Shown here: positions 1-9,718 of the stretch, one piece after another
Layout: every line of letters begins with the position of its first letter
How positions within the stretch are numbered: the stretch's first letter is position 1
Assembly (NCBI RefSeq): GCF_000153105.1
Contig: NZ_CH672376.1
Span: forward strand, 2,209,120 to 2,273,119
Direction: 5' to 3'
Origin: Blastopirellula marina DSM 3645
GTDB taxonomy: Bacteria > Planctomycetota > Planctomycetia > Pirellulales > Pirellulaceae
DNA length: 64,000 nucleotides
Notes under the pieces: model-generated
Databases searched by the model: none
What the model was told of the DNA's origin: nothing
The model's input: the letters and a program-made list of their open reading frames with translations, nothing else
Position numbers and translations under genes: made by a program

Positions 1-59
1 TGCGCCTATTCGGCGGGGCCTCACCGGCCGAAAAAAACGCTCCGCCCGCAGCAAGCGTC

Positions 60-65
60 TATAAT
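60..65 (+). promoter_or_regulatory. Possible -10 box upstream of the first gene
   Basis: A perfect TATAAT hexamer lies about 95 bases before the ATG of the first gene. No convincing -35 element is visible at the usual spacing, and there is no Shine-Dalgarno sequence before that ATG. The call rests on the hexamer alone. The first 158 bases hold nothing else that I can identify. Confidence 0.3.
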
Positions 66-158
66 AGAGAGACAATCCCCTTTTTAGCTGACGTTTATGC
101 GCCAGCGCGATATAAAACATGGTATCGCAACACGTTACCGCTCTTCCCCCGGCTAGTC

Positions 159-3100
159 ATGGCGACTGATACCACAGACTCCCCCATCTCTGACGCGCTC
201 CGCAATCAGGTCAACGACGATCGCCTGATTCAAAAGAAGCTGCGCAAGACGCGTTGGCAGTTGAAAATCGCCGAATTAGCGGCCGCTTGTATGTTGTTCG
301 CCGCCGGCGCGATCGCTTTTCTGTTGTTGTTGGCGGTTGTCGATCATTGGGTGCTCAATCTCAGCTTTCCGTTGCGACTCGCGGCGCTGGCCGCCTTTTT
401 AGGAAGTGCTGGCTATTTCGCCTGGACGATGATCTTGCCCTTGCTGTGGCGGACGATCAGTCCGGTCTACGCCGCGCGGATGATCGAGCAGGGACAGCCG
501 GCCCTGAAAAATGGTTTGATCAACTTTTTGCTGCTCAAACAAGAAGCGAAGCCGATCCATCGCGCCGTGCTCGAAACCGTGCAACAGCGCGCCGCTTCCG
601 ACTTAAAAGAATACGCGACCGAAACGACGGTCGATTTCTCGAAGGCGATTCGCGTGGGGTATGTGTTCGCCGCGGTGGCGCTGGCGTTTGTGGTTTACAA
701 AATTGCTTCGCCTAAAGATCCGTTAACCACCGTGCACCGCGTGATTTCTCCGTGGGCCGATATTGCGCGACCGTCGCGCGTCGATATTGTTGAAGTCCTG
801 CCGGGCGACGTGCAGATCTACCAAGGCCAAACTGTCGAAGTTGCGGTCAAGGTCTACAATTTTGACGAGGAGGAACAGGTCGAGCTCTTTTTCTCGTCAG
901 CCGATCGGCGGATCGTCGATCAGAAGGTGACGCTCGAGCCGGATGAGAGCGGGCTCTATTTTCGCGGCGTGATTGCGCCCGCAGGACAAGGGATCCAGCA
1001 CAACCTGGCCTACTTTATCAAGGCCGGCGACGCGACGACGCGCGACTACCACATCACGGCTACTGCGGCGCCGTCGATCGAAGTGGTCGACATTCGCTAT
1101 GACTATCCGGCTTACACCATGGAAACGCCGATCACGCAAGTGCGAGACGGCGCCGTCAAAGCGCTGGAAGGAACACGCGTCACCGTCAAAGCGGTCTCGA
1201 ACTTGCCGATGGAAGATGCGTTCATCGAGTTCGATCCCGACGCCGGCGATCACGCGAATACGGCGCGGACGAAAATGACCGTCAGCGCCGACGATCCGAC
1301 CAGCGCGATCGGGACGTTCGTGATCGAATTGGTGCGTCATCCCTCTGCCGACAATCCCGAAAAAATCAAAGCGACTCCCAAGCATCGTCGCTATCAGTTG
1401 CGTTTCAAAACGGCCGCAGGCGATTTGAATCCTTACCCGGTCGCCTATCCAATCGAAGTGATTCGCGATCTCTCGCCTGAGGTCGAACTGTTGCGTCCTG
1501 CCGGCGACAAGATTCGCGTTCCGGCCAACGGCGGCGCGGCGCTGGAGTATCGCGCCATTGATCCCGATTATGCGGTCCGGCAATTGACCGTGATCGGCGA
1601 AGTTGATGGCAAAGAACGACTCCGCACTCCGCTGCTGCAGCAATCGACCACCGGCAACGTGATCGAAACCTATCGCTTTGTTCCCGGCGAGCAAAAACTG
1701 AAATCAGGCGACCAGGTCACCATCTACGCGCTGGCCGAAGACAATCGGACCGACGCGGCCGGTCGACCAACGCCCAACGTGACGATCTCACGCTCGCTGA
1801 CGATCGAGATCACCAATCCAGAACAAGGCGCCGAAAAACAAATCCCACCGAAACAAGCTGGCGACCAACAACAAGATGGGGACAAGAACCAACAAGGCGG
1901 TGACCAGCAGCAAGGTGGAGACAAGAATCAGCAAGGCGGTGATCAACAGCAAGGTGGTGACAAAGACCAAATGGGCGGTGATCAGCAGCAAGGTAGTGAC
2001 AACGACCAAATGGGCGGCGATCAGCAGCAAGGCGGGGACAAGAACCAACAAGGCGGCGATCAACAGCAAGGCGGTGACAAGAACCAACAAGGCGGCGATC
2101 AACAGCAAGGCGGTGACAAGAACCAGCAAGGCGGCGATCAGCAGCAAGGCGGGGACAAGAACCAGCAAGGCGGCGATCAGCAGCAAGGCGGGGACAAGAA
2201 CCAGCAAGGCGGCGATCAGCAGCAAGGCGGTGGCAAGAACCAACAAGGCGGCGATCAGCAGCAAGGCGGGGACAAGAACCAGCAAGGCGGCGATCAGCAG
2301 CAAGGCGGTGGCAAGAACCAACAAGGCGGCGATCAGCAGCAAGGCGGTGGCAAGAACCAGCAAGGCGGCGATCAGCAGCAAGGCGGTGGCAAGAACCAAC
2401 AAGGCGGCGATCAGCAGCAAGGCGGTGGCAAGAACCAGCAAGGTGGCGGTCAACAGCAAGGTGGTGACCAAAACCAAATGGGCGGCCCACAGCAAGGCGC
2501 CGGCGATCAGAACCAACCAGGCGGTTCGCAGCAACGCGGTCAGCAAGGGGCGCAAGACCCCAATCAGAATGCTCCGCCGAAGCCGTTAGCGGCCGATGAC
2601 TCGCAAGCGGGCGACGCGTTCGAGCGCATTCAGAAGTATCTCGAGAAGAAAGAGCAGGAAGCCGCCGGCGGCGAAAAGAGCGGCGAGCAACAGGGCGCGA
2701 TGCCTGGTGACAAAGCCGATGGCGGCGCTTCGCAGCCTAAAGACTCGGGCCAGCCAGATCGTGATCACGAAGCGACCGGAAATCAAACTCCCGAAAAAGG
2801 GGGCGAGCCCAAACCGTCAGAGTCTGGCGTCGATTCAGACGCTGACAACTCACGCCAAGAAGGCGGCATGAAGTCCGAAGGCGAAAAGCCCGAAGATCAA
2901 CAGGCCGGTCGTCAACGCGGCGAGGGCGAGATGAAAGATCGACAAGGGGACGAATCGGGCGGCGACTCGGAAAAGGGGGCTCCTACCGAGTCCGAACCAA
3001 AATCGGATCCGATGGGCGAAGAGCGGACCGGCGATAACGGCGCCGGCGATGCCGGCAAGTCGGGAACAGGAAACCCCGGCGCCGACGAAGATCAAGGAAG

Positions 3101-4028
3101 TCCCTCCTCGCCCGAAGGCGCACCGAATACCCCGTCCGACAAGATGGGCAAGCCGGACGGCGGCGAAGAGAAGAGCGAGCAAGGCCCCAAAAGCGCCGTC
3201 GGCGATCACAAAGAGAACAAGCAAAACAATAGCAAAGGCGAAAGCGACGGCGATCGCTCAGGCGGCGGCGACTCTGGCGGTGGGCAATCGGCCAAACAAG
3301 AAGGTCATGATTCGCCTGGTGAGTCGAGCGCCGCCGACAAGGGAACTTCCGCATCTAAGCAGCGCGGCGATGGCGAAGAAGGCTCTAAAGGGGGCGATCA
3401 GGCCAAGACCGATAAGAAAACCGGCGCCCCTGGCGAAGAACAAGGAGAGGGCAGCGGCCGTGACGACAAGGGGGACGGCGACAAGTCAGGCGGTGGGAAG
3501 CCAGGCGAACCGAACGAGCAAACCGGCCAAAAACCCGAATCAGGCGGCGAGTCGAATCAATATGGCGACGGCAATCCAACCGGCGGCGGAGGCATGCCCA
3601 GCGATCAAAACGCGACGCCAGACGCCGGCGGTCCCGAGCACGGCGGCGACGAGGCGAACCTAGACTATGCCCGCAAAGCGACCGATCTGGTGCTCGACAA
3701 GCTGGAGCATGACCAAAAGGAACCCGATCAAGAGCTGTTGAATCAGCTTGGTTGGTCGAAAGAACAGTTCCGCGAGTTTACCGAGCGCTGGAAAGCGATG
3801 AAGCAAGCGGCCGACGCCGCCGCGCCCGGCAGTGAAGCGAAGCAAGAGCTGGACGAGGCGCTGCGCAGTCTGGGACTGACGCCGGGCAAAGATCAGCTTC
3901 GCCGCAACGAGTCGAATTCGGCTCAGCAAGGGGGCGCCGCGGATGTCAACCGGTCGCGCCCTCCGGCCGCTTTTCTGGAACAATACAAGGCTTATCTCAA
4001 AGGCTCCGCCAAACAGGCGCCTCGCTGA
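159..4028 (+). CDS. Giant membrane protein with Gln/Gly repeat domain (DUF4175-like)
   Basis: The protein has 1289 residues and its biochemical role is unknown. Three hydrophobic segments are visible at about residues 37-61, 72-97 and 163-183. They are followed by a 360-residue part rich in beta-strand-like sequence, then a 13-residue repeat (about 566-774), a long acidic Gly/Ser/Glu/Lys disordered stretch, and a conserved-looking helical C-terminus with an LGWSKEQFREF segment. The order of N-terminal helices, Ig-like ectodomain and disordered tail resembles planctomycete and proteobacterial DUF4175-type proteins, which often follow MoxR/DUF58/von Willebrand genes; those would lie outside this window. 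The ATG at 159 has no clear ribosome binding site. I am sure it is coding (the frame is open for 3.9 kb and the ends look conserved) but not of the function. Confidence 0.85.
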   Translation: MATDTTDSPISDALRNQVNDDRLIQKKLRKTRWQLKIAELAAACMLFAAGAIAFLLLLAVVDHWVLNLSFPLRLAALAAFLGSAGYFAWTMILPLLWRTISPVYAARMIEQGQPALKNGLINFLLLKQEAKPIHRAVLETVQQRAASDLKEYATETTVDFSKAIRVGYVFAAVALAFVVYKIASPKDPLTTVHRVISPWADIARPSRVDIVEVLPGDVQIYQGQTVEVAVKVYNFDEEEQVELFFSSADRRIVDQKVTLEPDESGLYFRGVIAPAGQGIQHNLAYFIKAGDATTRDYHITATAAPSIEVVDIRYDYPAYTMETPITQVRDGAVKALEGTRVTVKAVSNLPMEDAFIEFDPDAGDHANTARTKMTVSADDPTSAIGTFVIELVRHPSADNPEKIKATPKHRRYQLRFKTAAGDLNPYPVAYPIEVIRDLSPEVELLRPAGDKIRVPANGGAALEYRAIDPDYAVRQLTVIGEVDGKERLRTPLLQQSTTGNVIETYRFVPGEQKLKSGDQVTIYALAEDNRTDAAGRPTPNVTISRSLTIEITNPEQGAEKQIPPKQAGDQQQDGDKNQQGGDQQQGGDKNQQGGDQQQGGDKDQMGGDQQQGSDNDQMGGDQQQGGDKNQQGGDQQQGGDKNQQGGDQQQGGDKNQQGGDQQQGGDKNQQGGDQQQGGDKNQQGGDQQQGGGKNQQGGDQQQGGDKNQQGGDQQQGGGKNQQGGDQQQGGGKNQQGGDQQQGGGKNQQGGDQQQGGGKNQQGGGQQQGGDQNQMGGPQQGAGDQNQPGGSQQRGQQGAQDPNQNAPPKPLAADDSQAGDAFERIQKYLEKKEQEAAGGEKSGEQQGAMPGDKADGGASQPKDSGQPDRDHEATGNQTPEKGGEPKPSESGVDSDADNSRQEGGMKSEGEKPEDQQAGRQRGEGEMKDRQGDESGGDSEKGAPTESEPKSDPMGEERTGDNGAGDAGKSGTGNPGADEDQGSPSSPEGAPNTPSDKMGKPDGGEEKSEQGPKSAVGDHKENKQNNSKGESDGDRSGGGDSGGGQSAKQEGHDSPGESSAADKGTSASKQRGDGEEGSKGGDQAKTDKKTGAPGEEQGEGSGRDDKGDGDKSGGGKPGEPNEQTGQKPESGGESNQYGDGNPTGGGGMPSDQNATPDAGGPEHGGDEANLDYARKATDLVLDKLEHDQKEPDQELLNQLGWSKEQFREFTERWKAMKQAADAAAPGSEAKQELDEALRSLGLTPGKDQLRRNESNSAQQGGAADVNRSRPPAAFLEQYKAYLKGSAKQAPR
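1856..2480 (+). repeat. 39-bp in-frame tandem repeat (13-residue unit)
   Basis: About 16-17 copies of a 39-bp unit encode GGDQQQGGDKNQQ with small changes (D to G at the ninth position, KNQQ to KDQM or NDQM). Because the unit is a multiple of three and lacks stops in several frames, long false reading frames appear on both strands here. The middle copies are nearly identical at DNA level, which points to recent expansion or homogenisation. Confidence 0.95.
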
Positions 4029-4084
4029 TCATTCACCCTGACCCACCTCGCCTGCGCAGCTGCGGCTAGTGCTGGCTTTTCTGC

Positions 4085-5686
4085 ATGACCACATCGACGC
4101 CGCGTTACCTTGTGCCGTTTCATCCGAAGCGGGTTTCTCACTACTTCACCGATGTCTTGGTGCTGGGGGGCGGAATCGCCGGCCTGCGAGCGGCGCTGGA
4201 GGTCGACCCGGCGTTGTCGGTGTTGATCGTGACCAAGGATAAGATCTTGGAATCGAACAGCAACTACGCCCAGGGTGGGATCGCCGGCGTGCTGGACGAG
4301 GAAGACCGGTACGAAGATCACGTCGCCGATACGATCACCGCCGGCGGCAGCTTGTGCAATCCGGCCGTGGTCGACATGGTGGTGCGCGAAGGGCCGGCCT
4401 GTATTCGCGAGCTGATTCAATGGGGGACAGAGTTCGACTTAGAAGATGGCCAGCTCGCGTTGACCCGCGAAGGAGGTCATGGACGTTCGCGTATCGTCCA
4501 TGCGCTGGGAGACTCGACCGGCCGCGAAGTGATTCGCGCAGTCGTCAAGCATGTGCGAAGTCGCGAGAACATCCAGATCTGGCAAAATGAATTCACCCTC
4601 GATCTGATCACGCACGAAGGGGAATGCCGCGGCGCGCTGGCTTCCGACCAAAAGCATGGCCGCACGCTGATCTGGGCGAAGCAAACCATTCTCGCGACCG
4701 GCGGCGTCGGGCAGATCTATCGCGAGTCGACCAATCCCAAGGTCGCCACCGGCGACGGCTTGGCGCTGGCGATTCGAGCCGGAGCGCAGCTGCGTGACAT
4801 GGAGTTTATGCAGTTTCACCCGACGGTCCTCTACATCGCCGGTAGCGGCCGCAGTTTGATTACCGAAGCGATTCGCGGCGAAGGCGCTCATCTGCTCGAC
4901 CGCAGCGGCAATCGGTTTATGGCCGATTACGACCTGCGGGGCGAATTGGCGCCGCGAGATGTCGTTTCGCAGGCGATCGTCTCGCAAATGGAACGGACGA
5001 AGGCTCCCTGCGTCTTTTTGAGTCTCAGCCATCTCGACGCCGATTTTGTTCGCCGTCGATTTCCGGGCATCGCCCAGGCCTGCGGCAAGTTTGGGATCGA
5101 CATCACCAAAGATCGCGTCCCGGTCCGGCCGGGCGCTCATTACATGATCGGCGGTTTAACGGTCGATTTAGAAGGGCGGACGACGCTGCCGGGGCTATGG
5201 GCGGCCGGCGAGGTGACTTCGACCGGATTGCACGGGGCAAATCGTCTTGCGTCGAACAGTTTGCTAGAAGGACTCGTATATGGAAAAAGGAGCGGCCACG
5301 GCGCCTCGCAAGCGGCGCTGGAGATGCCGGATCGGTTTACTGCGCTGAATCTCGAAAATCCGCAGTTGCCGTCGGCCGAGCCGCTCGATTTGGAAGATAT
5401 TCGCAATTCGCTCACCAGTTTGATGTGGCGATCGGTCGGCGTCCGCCGCGAACAGGCGGGACTTGCCGAAGCGGTCGACATGATCGATTCATGGCGCAGC
5501 TACGTTTCCTTACAACAATTCGATCATCCCGCCGGCTGGGAGCTGCAAAATATGTTGCTCGTGGCGCGGGCGATCGCTCAGTCGGCGCTTGCCCGGCGCG
5601 AATCGCGCGGGGTCCATTTACGGATGGACTACCCGCAAATCGACGATGCGCACTGGAATCGCCATCTCAGCTATCCTATCGATTAA
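4085..5686 (+). CDS. nadB: L-aspartate oxidase NadB
   Basis: The enzyme oxidises L-aspartate to iminoaspartate with FAD, the first step of de novo NAD synthesis, in the cytoplasm. The 533-residue length is usual for the family. Visible marks are the N-terminal dinucleotide site (LGGGIAGLRAAL, about residues 27-38), the SNSNYAQGGIAG segment, the HALGDSTGREV stretch, the active-site region HYMIGGLTVD and the C-terminal FAD-binding run GLHGANRLASNSLLEG. The C-terminal helical domain of the succinate dehydrogenase/fumarate reductase flavoprotein family is present. It starts 56 bases after the preceding gene on the same strand, with no clear Shine-Dalgarno. nadA and nadC are not in the window. Confidence 0.95.
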   Translation: MTTSTPRYLVPFHPKRVSHYFTDVLVLGGGIAGLRAALEVDPALSVLIVTKDKILESNSNYAQGGIAGVLDEEDRYEDHVADTITAGGSLCNPAVVDMVVREGPACIRELIQWGTEFDLEDGQLALTREGGHGRSRIVHALGDSTGREVIRAVVKHVRSRENIQIWQNEFTLDLITHEGECRGALASDQKHGRTLIWAKQTILATGGVGQIYRESTNPKVATGDGLALAIRAGAQLRDMEFMQFHPTVLYIAGSGRSLITEAIRGEGAHLLDRSGNRFMADYDLRGELAPRDVVSQAIVSQMERTKAPCVFLSLSHLDADFVRRRFPGIAQACGKFGIDITKDRVPVRPGAHYMIGGLTVDLEGRTTLPGLWAAGEVTSTGLHGANRLASNSLLEGLVYGKRSGHGASQAALEMPDRFTALNLENPQLPSAEPLDLEDIRNSLTSLMWRSVGVRREQAGLAEAVDMIDSWRSYVSLQQFDHPAGWELQNMLLVARAIAQSALARRESRGVHLRMDYPQIDDAHWNRHLSYPID

Positions 5687-5900
5687 CTCCCCTCCCCTTC
5701 CCTGATTGTTGCTCCTCATTTAGCCGGTTCCGGTTAAACCTTGGTTCATACGGCCGTTGCTGGAGTTTTAGCAAACGCCGATTTGAATTAAACTACGCCG
5801 TTTACGCTGTTGTTGTTCCGCCAATGAGCGGCGCATCGAGCGAACTGCGCACAAAATCCTCTCCATTTCTTCATCGATTCAAAAACGACGGTTGGCAAGT

Positions 5901-6659
5901 ATGGCACAGTCGAGCGGAACCCCGATGATCGAGGCGGATCGCCTCTCGAAGTTCTATGGAATTTTCGCCGCTTCGCGCGACGTCTCATTCCAGGTCCATC
6001 GCGGCGAAGTGGTCGCTTTTCTCGGCCCCAACGGCGCCGGTAAAAGCACCACGATGAAGCTGCTGACCGGATACCTTTCGCCCAGCGAAGGGGTCGCCAA
6101 GATTGCGGGTCACAACATGATGACCGATCGCTTGGCGGGGTCGTCGATGCTGGGCTACTTGCCCGAAAATGGCCCGCTGTATCCCGATGCGACGCCCCAC
6201 AGCTTGCTGATGTTCTTTGGCGAAGCGCGCGGCATGACTCCCGCCCAGCGTAAAGAACGGATTGAAGCGGTGGTCGATCTGTGCAACTTGCACACGGTCC
6301 TGCACAAGCCGATCAGCAAGTTGTCGAAGGGCTACAAGCAACGCGTCGGCATGGCCCAGGCGATTTTGCATGAGCCGGAAGTGCTGATCCTGGATGAGCC
6401 GACATCGGGACTGGACCCCAATCAAATCCGCGGCGTGCGCGAGATGATTCGCCGCTTGGGAGAGGAAAAGACCATTTTGCTCTCGACCCATATCTTCCAG
6501 GAAGTCGACGCGTTGGCGACGCGTGCGATTGTGATCAACGAAGGACGCCTGATCTATGACGGCGCTATCGATGCGATGAAGCAGCCAGGCGAATCGCTGG
6601 ACGACGCTTTCTATCGCATGACCAAGGGAGTGAACGCGCTCACTCCTGCAACGACCTGA
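5901..6659 (+). CDS. ABC transporter ATPase, GldA type
   Basis: This is the ATP-hydrolysing subunit of an ABC-2 type exporter. It shows Walker A GPNGAGKST, the signature LSKGYKQR, Walker B VLILDEPTSGLDPNQ and the switch histidine in LLSTHIFQEVD. The two following genes encode the cognate membrane and auxiliary parts, an order typical of gliding-type (GldA/GldF/GldG) systems that in many non-gliding bacteria have an unknown substrate. The ATG at 5901 is preferred; a TTG lies in frame at 5892 and another ATG at 5925, and none has a strong ribosome binding site. About 210 bases separate it from nadB, so it probably has its own promoter. Confidence 0.93.
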   Translation: MAQSSGTPMIEADRLSKFYGIFAASRDVSFQVHRGEVVAFLGPNGAGKSTTMKLLTGYLSPSEGVAKIAGHNMMTDRLAGSSMLGYLPENGPLYPDATPHSLLMFFGEARGMTPAQRKERIEAVVDLCNLHTVLHKPISKLSKGYKQRVGMAQAILHEPEVLILDEPTSGLDPNQIRGVREMIRRLGEEKTILLSTHIFQEVDALATRAIVINEGRLIYDGAIDAMKQPGESLDDAFYRMTKGVNALTPATT

Positions 6660-6720
6660 TTGACTCTTACCCCATCCACTTGGCAAAGCTTACGACTTTC
6701 CCGAAAGCACTGACGCTATC

Positions 6721-9630
6721 ATGGCTTGGATAAACGCAATTACGCTGGTTTGCTTCGATCTGATTTTCGCAGGCGCCTTTTTCGTCGCGATGATTCCCTT
6801 GTTGCTGGTCAAGCAAGCCGCTTACGCGGTGATGAAACGCAATTTTAAATCGTACTTTAGCAACCCGACGGGCTATGTCTTTCTCGCGATCTTCGTGTTG
6901 TTGACGTCGATGGCGGCATTTTGGCCACATGAGTTCTTCAACGCCAATCTGGCGAATCTCGCTCAGCTGAACCAGAATATCGGCTTGATCATGCTGGTCT
7001 TTGTGCCGGCGATCACGATGGGACTGTGGGCCGATGAGCGACGCCAAGGCACCGACGAGCTGTTGCTGACGTTGCCGGCCACCGACTTTGACATCGTGAT
7101 GGGCAAGTACCTGGCCGCCGTCGCCGTGTTTAGCGTTTCGCTCCTCTTTTCGCAGTTCTGCAACTTCCTGGTGCTGAACGCGCTGTCGGAAGGGGACATG
7201 GATATCGGTTTGTTTTTGACAACCTATATCGGCTATTGGTTTATCGGCCTGGCGATGATCTCGCTCGGCATGGTCGCGTCGTTCCTTACCCACAACCTGA
7301 CGCTCGGCTTTGTGATGGGGGTGCTGATCAACGCACCGTTCGTCATGCTGCAATACGCCGACGCGTTTGTGACCGGAACCGGCTGGATTCAATTTTTTAG
7401 CCAAGCGAGCATCGGCAGCCAGTTTGAGGACTTCGGCCGCGGAGTGGTCAGTCTGTCGTCGCTCGTCTACTTCATCATGTTGACGGTGTTCGGCGTCTAT
7501 CTCAGCATGGTGCTGATTGGACGGCGGCATTGGCTGGGCGGAAAAGATGGCGAATCCCGTCTGGGACACTATCTGTTGCGGACGATTTCGCTGGTGGTGA
7601 TCGCTAGTTCGGCGACGTTGTTCTTTGTGCTGCATGATTCGCGCTGGGACGCGACCGCCGGCAAGACCAGTTCGATCTCACCGCAAACGATGAAGCTGAT
7701 CCGCAACCTGAAGTCGGACGAGCCTGTCCGGATCGAAGCGTTCATCAGCGCTGAAGTCCCCGAGTCGTACGCCGAAGTGAAAAGCGACCTGATCAGCTAT
7801 TTGAACGAATTTCGCGGCGCCAGCGGCGCCAAGATGGACGTCTTTATCTACGACGATCTTGAGCCGTTCAGCGAACTGGCCGAAAAGGCCCGCGATCAAT
7901 ACGGGATCATGCCGGTGCAAGTGGTCGGCGAAACCCGCGGCATTATGCAGGCCAAAGAAATCATCCTGGGCGCCGCCGTGCAGCGTGGGCTTGAGAAAGT
8001 GGTGATTCCTTTCTTTGGGAATCGCATTCCGGTCGAATACGAACTGGTTCGTTCGATCAGCACCGTGACCGATCAACAGCGCAAGCGAATCGGCGTGTTG
8101 ACGACCGACGCGATGTTGTTCGGCGGAGTTCGCCCTGATCCGACCAATCCGTTCGGCGGTTTTCAGAACGTCCCCAAACAGCGGATCGTCGACGAGCTAG
8201 AAAAGCAATACGACGTCGAGCAGGTCGATCCCGGTGAGCCGATTGATCCGACCAAGTTTGACGTTTTGGTCGCTGTACAACCTTCGAGCTTGACGCAGCC
8301 GCAGTTGGATAACTTGCTCACCGCGATCAAAGCCGGCGTGCCAACGGCGGTCTTTGATGATCCGGTGCCGCTGACGATGAATCAAGCGCCGCCGATTTCG
8401 GCGCCGAAGGCTCCGCAAGGGAGCGCCATGTTCGGTCGCCAGCAACCTCCGCCGCAAAAGTGCGACATTCGCCAGCTTTGGAATCTGCTAGGCGTGACGC
8501 TCAGCGGCCAACAACTGGTGACAGATCAATACTTCAACGCCAACATCATCTGGCAGAAATATAATCCGCATCCCAAGCTGCGAATCGGCGGCGGTGGACA
8601 GATTACGCCAGAATGGGTGTTTGTCGATCGCAACACGCCGATCGCCGAGGATGCGCTGTCGCCGCTCAATCCTGATATCGACATCTCGCAGAACTTGTCG
8701 GAAGTCTTGTTCGTTTATCCCGGCGCGATTCTTCGCAGCAAAAATTTTCCGCAGTCGATGACCTTCACGCCTTTGATTCGGACCGGAAGTTTAACCGGCA
8801 CCGTGACGTTGGATGGATTGACGCGTCAAGGAAACGATCCGACGGGACAGCGTGCGCTTACCGGCGAACAATATACGTTGGCGGCGCTGATTGAGGGTAC
8901 GCCGAGCAGCAATATTGATAAGCTCGCCGATCCGAACCAAAAGCAAACGGAGACGGCCGCGACCACGCCGATTCGCGTCGCAATGGTCGCCGATATCGAC
9001 TTGCTGCACAGCGCCTTTGTCGGCTTGCAGGCCGAGAAGAACGACCAGATCGAGTTGAGTCTCGACAATACGACCTTCGTATTAAACCTGTTGGACAACC
9101 TGGCTGGGGACGATCGTTTTACGACCATTCGCGGCAAGAGTCCCCGTTTGGCTCGTCTGACGATGGTCGATACGATGACCAAACATGCCGTCGAAGAAAG
9201 CACGCGCGAAGAAGAAGCGGCCAAGACGGAGTTTGAAGCGGAACAAAAAGCGAAAGAAGAAGAAATCAACAAGCCGGTCGAAGCGCTGCAAGAGTTGATT
9301 ACGAAATTACAGGCGAAACAGGCTCGCCAGCAGATGACCGCGGAAGATCAGATCGAACTTACCAAGTTGGCCAAACGCGTTCGCGAGCAGGAAGCGGTCG
9401 CGAATCGCAAACTGCAGGTCGAAGCGGAACGGATCACGAAAGAACTGCAAGAAACGCAACAGCACATCCAGCGCGATCTCGATCGTCAGGTGCTGAAAAC
9501 ACAGAATACGTTCAAGATGTTCGCCGTTATTTTGCCGCCGATTCCGCCGATCTTGGTTGGCCTGATCGTCTTCGTCATCCGCCGCATCAAAGAACGCGAA
9601 GGATTGTCGAAGGATCGTATCGTCAAGTAA
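6721..9630 (+). CDS. ABC-2 permease fused to GldG-like auxiliary domain
   Basis: The 969 residues combine two parts that are separate genes in Flavobacterium (gldF and gldG). Residues about 1-275 hold six or so hydrophobic helices with the ABC-2 permease segment NPTGYVFLAIFVLLTS and the DERRQGTDELLLTLP motif. Another helix near 285-305 leads into an extracytoplasmic GldG/ABC_transp_aux domain (about 310-830) with YPGAI and a Pro-rich insert, then a long coiled coil rich in Glu/Lys/Gln (about 835-925) and a final membrane helix (about 930-955) before a short basic tail. It follows the ATPase by 61 bases and is co-directional with the DUF4340 gene. No ribosome binding site is obvious at 6721; a shorter start at the MKRNFKSYF methionine is possible. 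Confidence 0.9.
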   Translation: MAWINAITLVCFDLIFAGAFFVAMIPLLLVKQAAYAVMKRNFKSYFSNPTGYVFLAIFVLLTSMAAFWPHEFFNANLANLAQLNQNIGLIMLVFVPAITMGLWADERRQGTDELLLTLPATDFDIVMGKYLAAVAVFSVSLLFSQFCNFLVLNALSEGDMDIGLFLTTYIGYWFIGLAMISLGMVASFLTHNLTLGFVMGVLINAPFVMLQYADAFVTGTGWIQFFSQASIGSQFEDFGRGVVSLSSLVYFIMLTVFGVYLSMVLIGRRHWLGGKDGESRLGHYLLRTISLVVIASSATLFFVLHDSRWDATAGKTSSISPQTMKLIRNLKSDEPVRIEAFISAEVPESYAEVKSDLISYLNEFRGASGAKMDVFIYDDLEPFSELAEKARDQYGIMPVQVVGETRGIMQAKEIILGAAVQRGLEKVVIPFFGNRIPVEYELVRSISTVTDQQRKRIGVLTTDAMLFGGVRPDPTNPFGGFQNVPKQRIVDELEKQYDVEQVDPGEPIDPTKFDVLVAVQPSSLTQPQLDNLLTAIKAGVPTAVFDDPVPLTMNQAPPISAPKAPQGSAMFGRQQPPPQKCDIRQLWNLLGVTLSGQQLVTDQYFNANIIWQKYNPHPKLRIGGGGQITPEWVFVDRNTPIAEDALSPLNPDIDISQNLSEVLFVYPGAILRSKNFPQSMTFTPLIRTGSLTGTVTLDGLTRQGNDPTGQRALTGEQYTLAALIEGTPSSNIDKLADPNQKQTETAATTPIRVAMVADIDLLHSAFVGLQAEKNDQIELSLDNTTFVLNLLDNLAGDDRFTTIRGKSPRLARLTMVDTMTKHAVEESTREEEAAKTEFEAEQKAKEEEINKPVEALQELITKLQAKQARQQMTAEDQIELTKLAKRVREQEAVANRKLQVEAERITKELQETQQHIQRDLDRQVLKTQNTFKMFAVILPPIPPILVGLIVFVIRRIKEREGLSKDRIVK

Positions 9631-9718
9631 GCGAAGCAGCGCCGTAGGCGTAACAAAATCTGTTGAATCCGATATTTCATCTACCGACGTCGAGATCCCG
9701 TTAGGGGAGCCAGTAGCG

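Noticed and set aside
1788-2555. A 255-codon antisense frame of Leu/Ala/Val repeats
   Set aside because: It is the antisense shadow of the 39-bp repeat inside the giant membrane protein gene.
6667-7635. A 322-codon antisense frame over the permease fusion
   Set aside because: It consists of His/Gln/Arg-rich shadow sequence opposite a well-supported gene.
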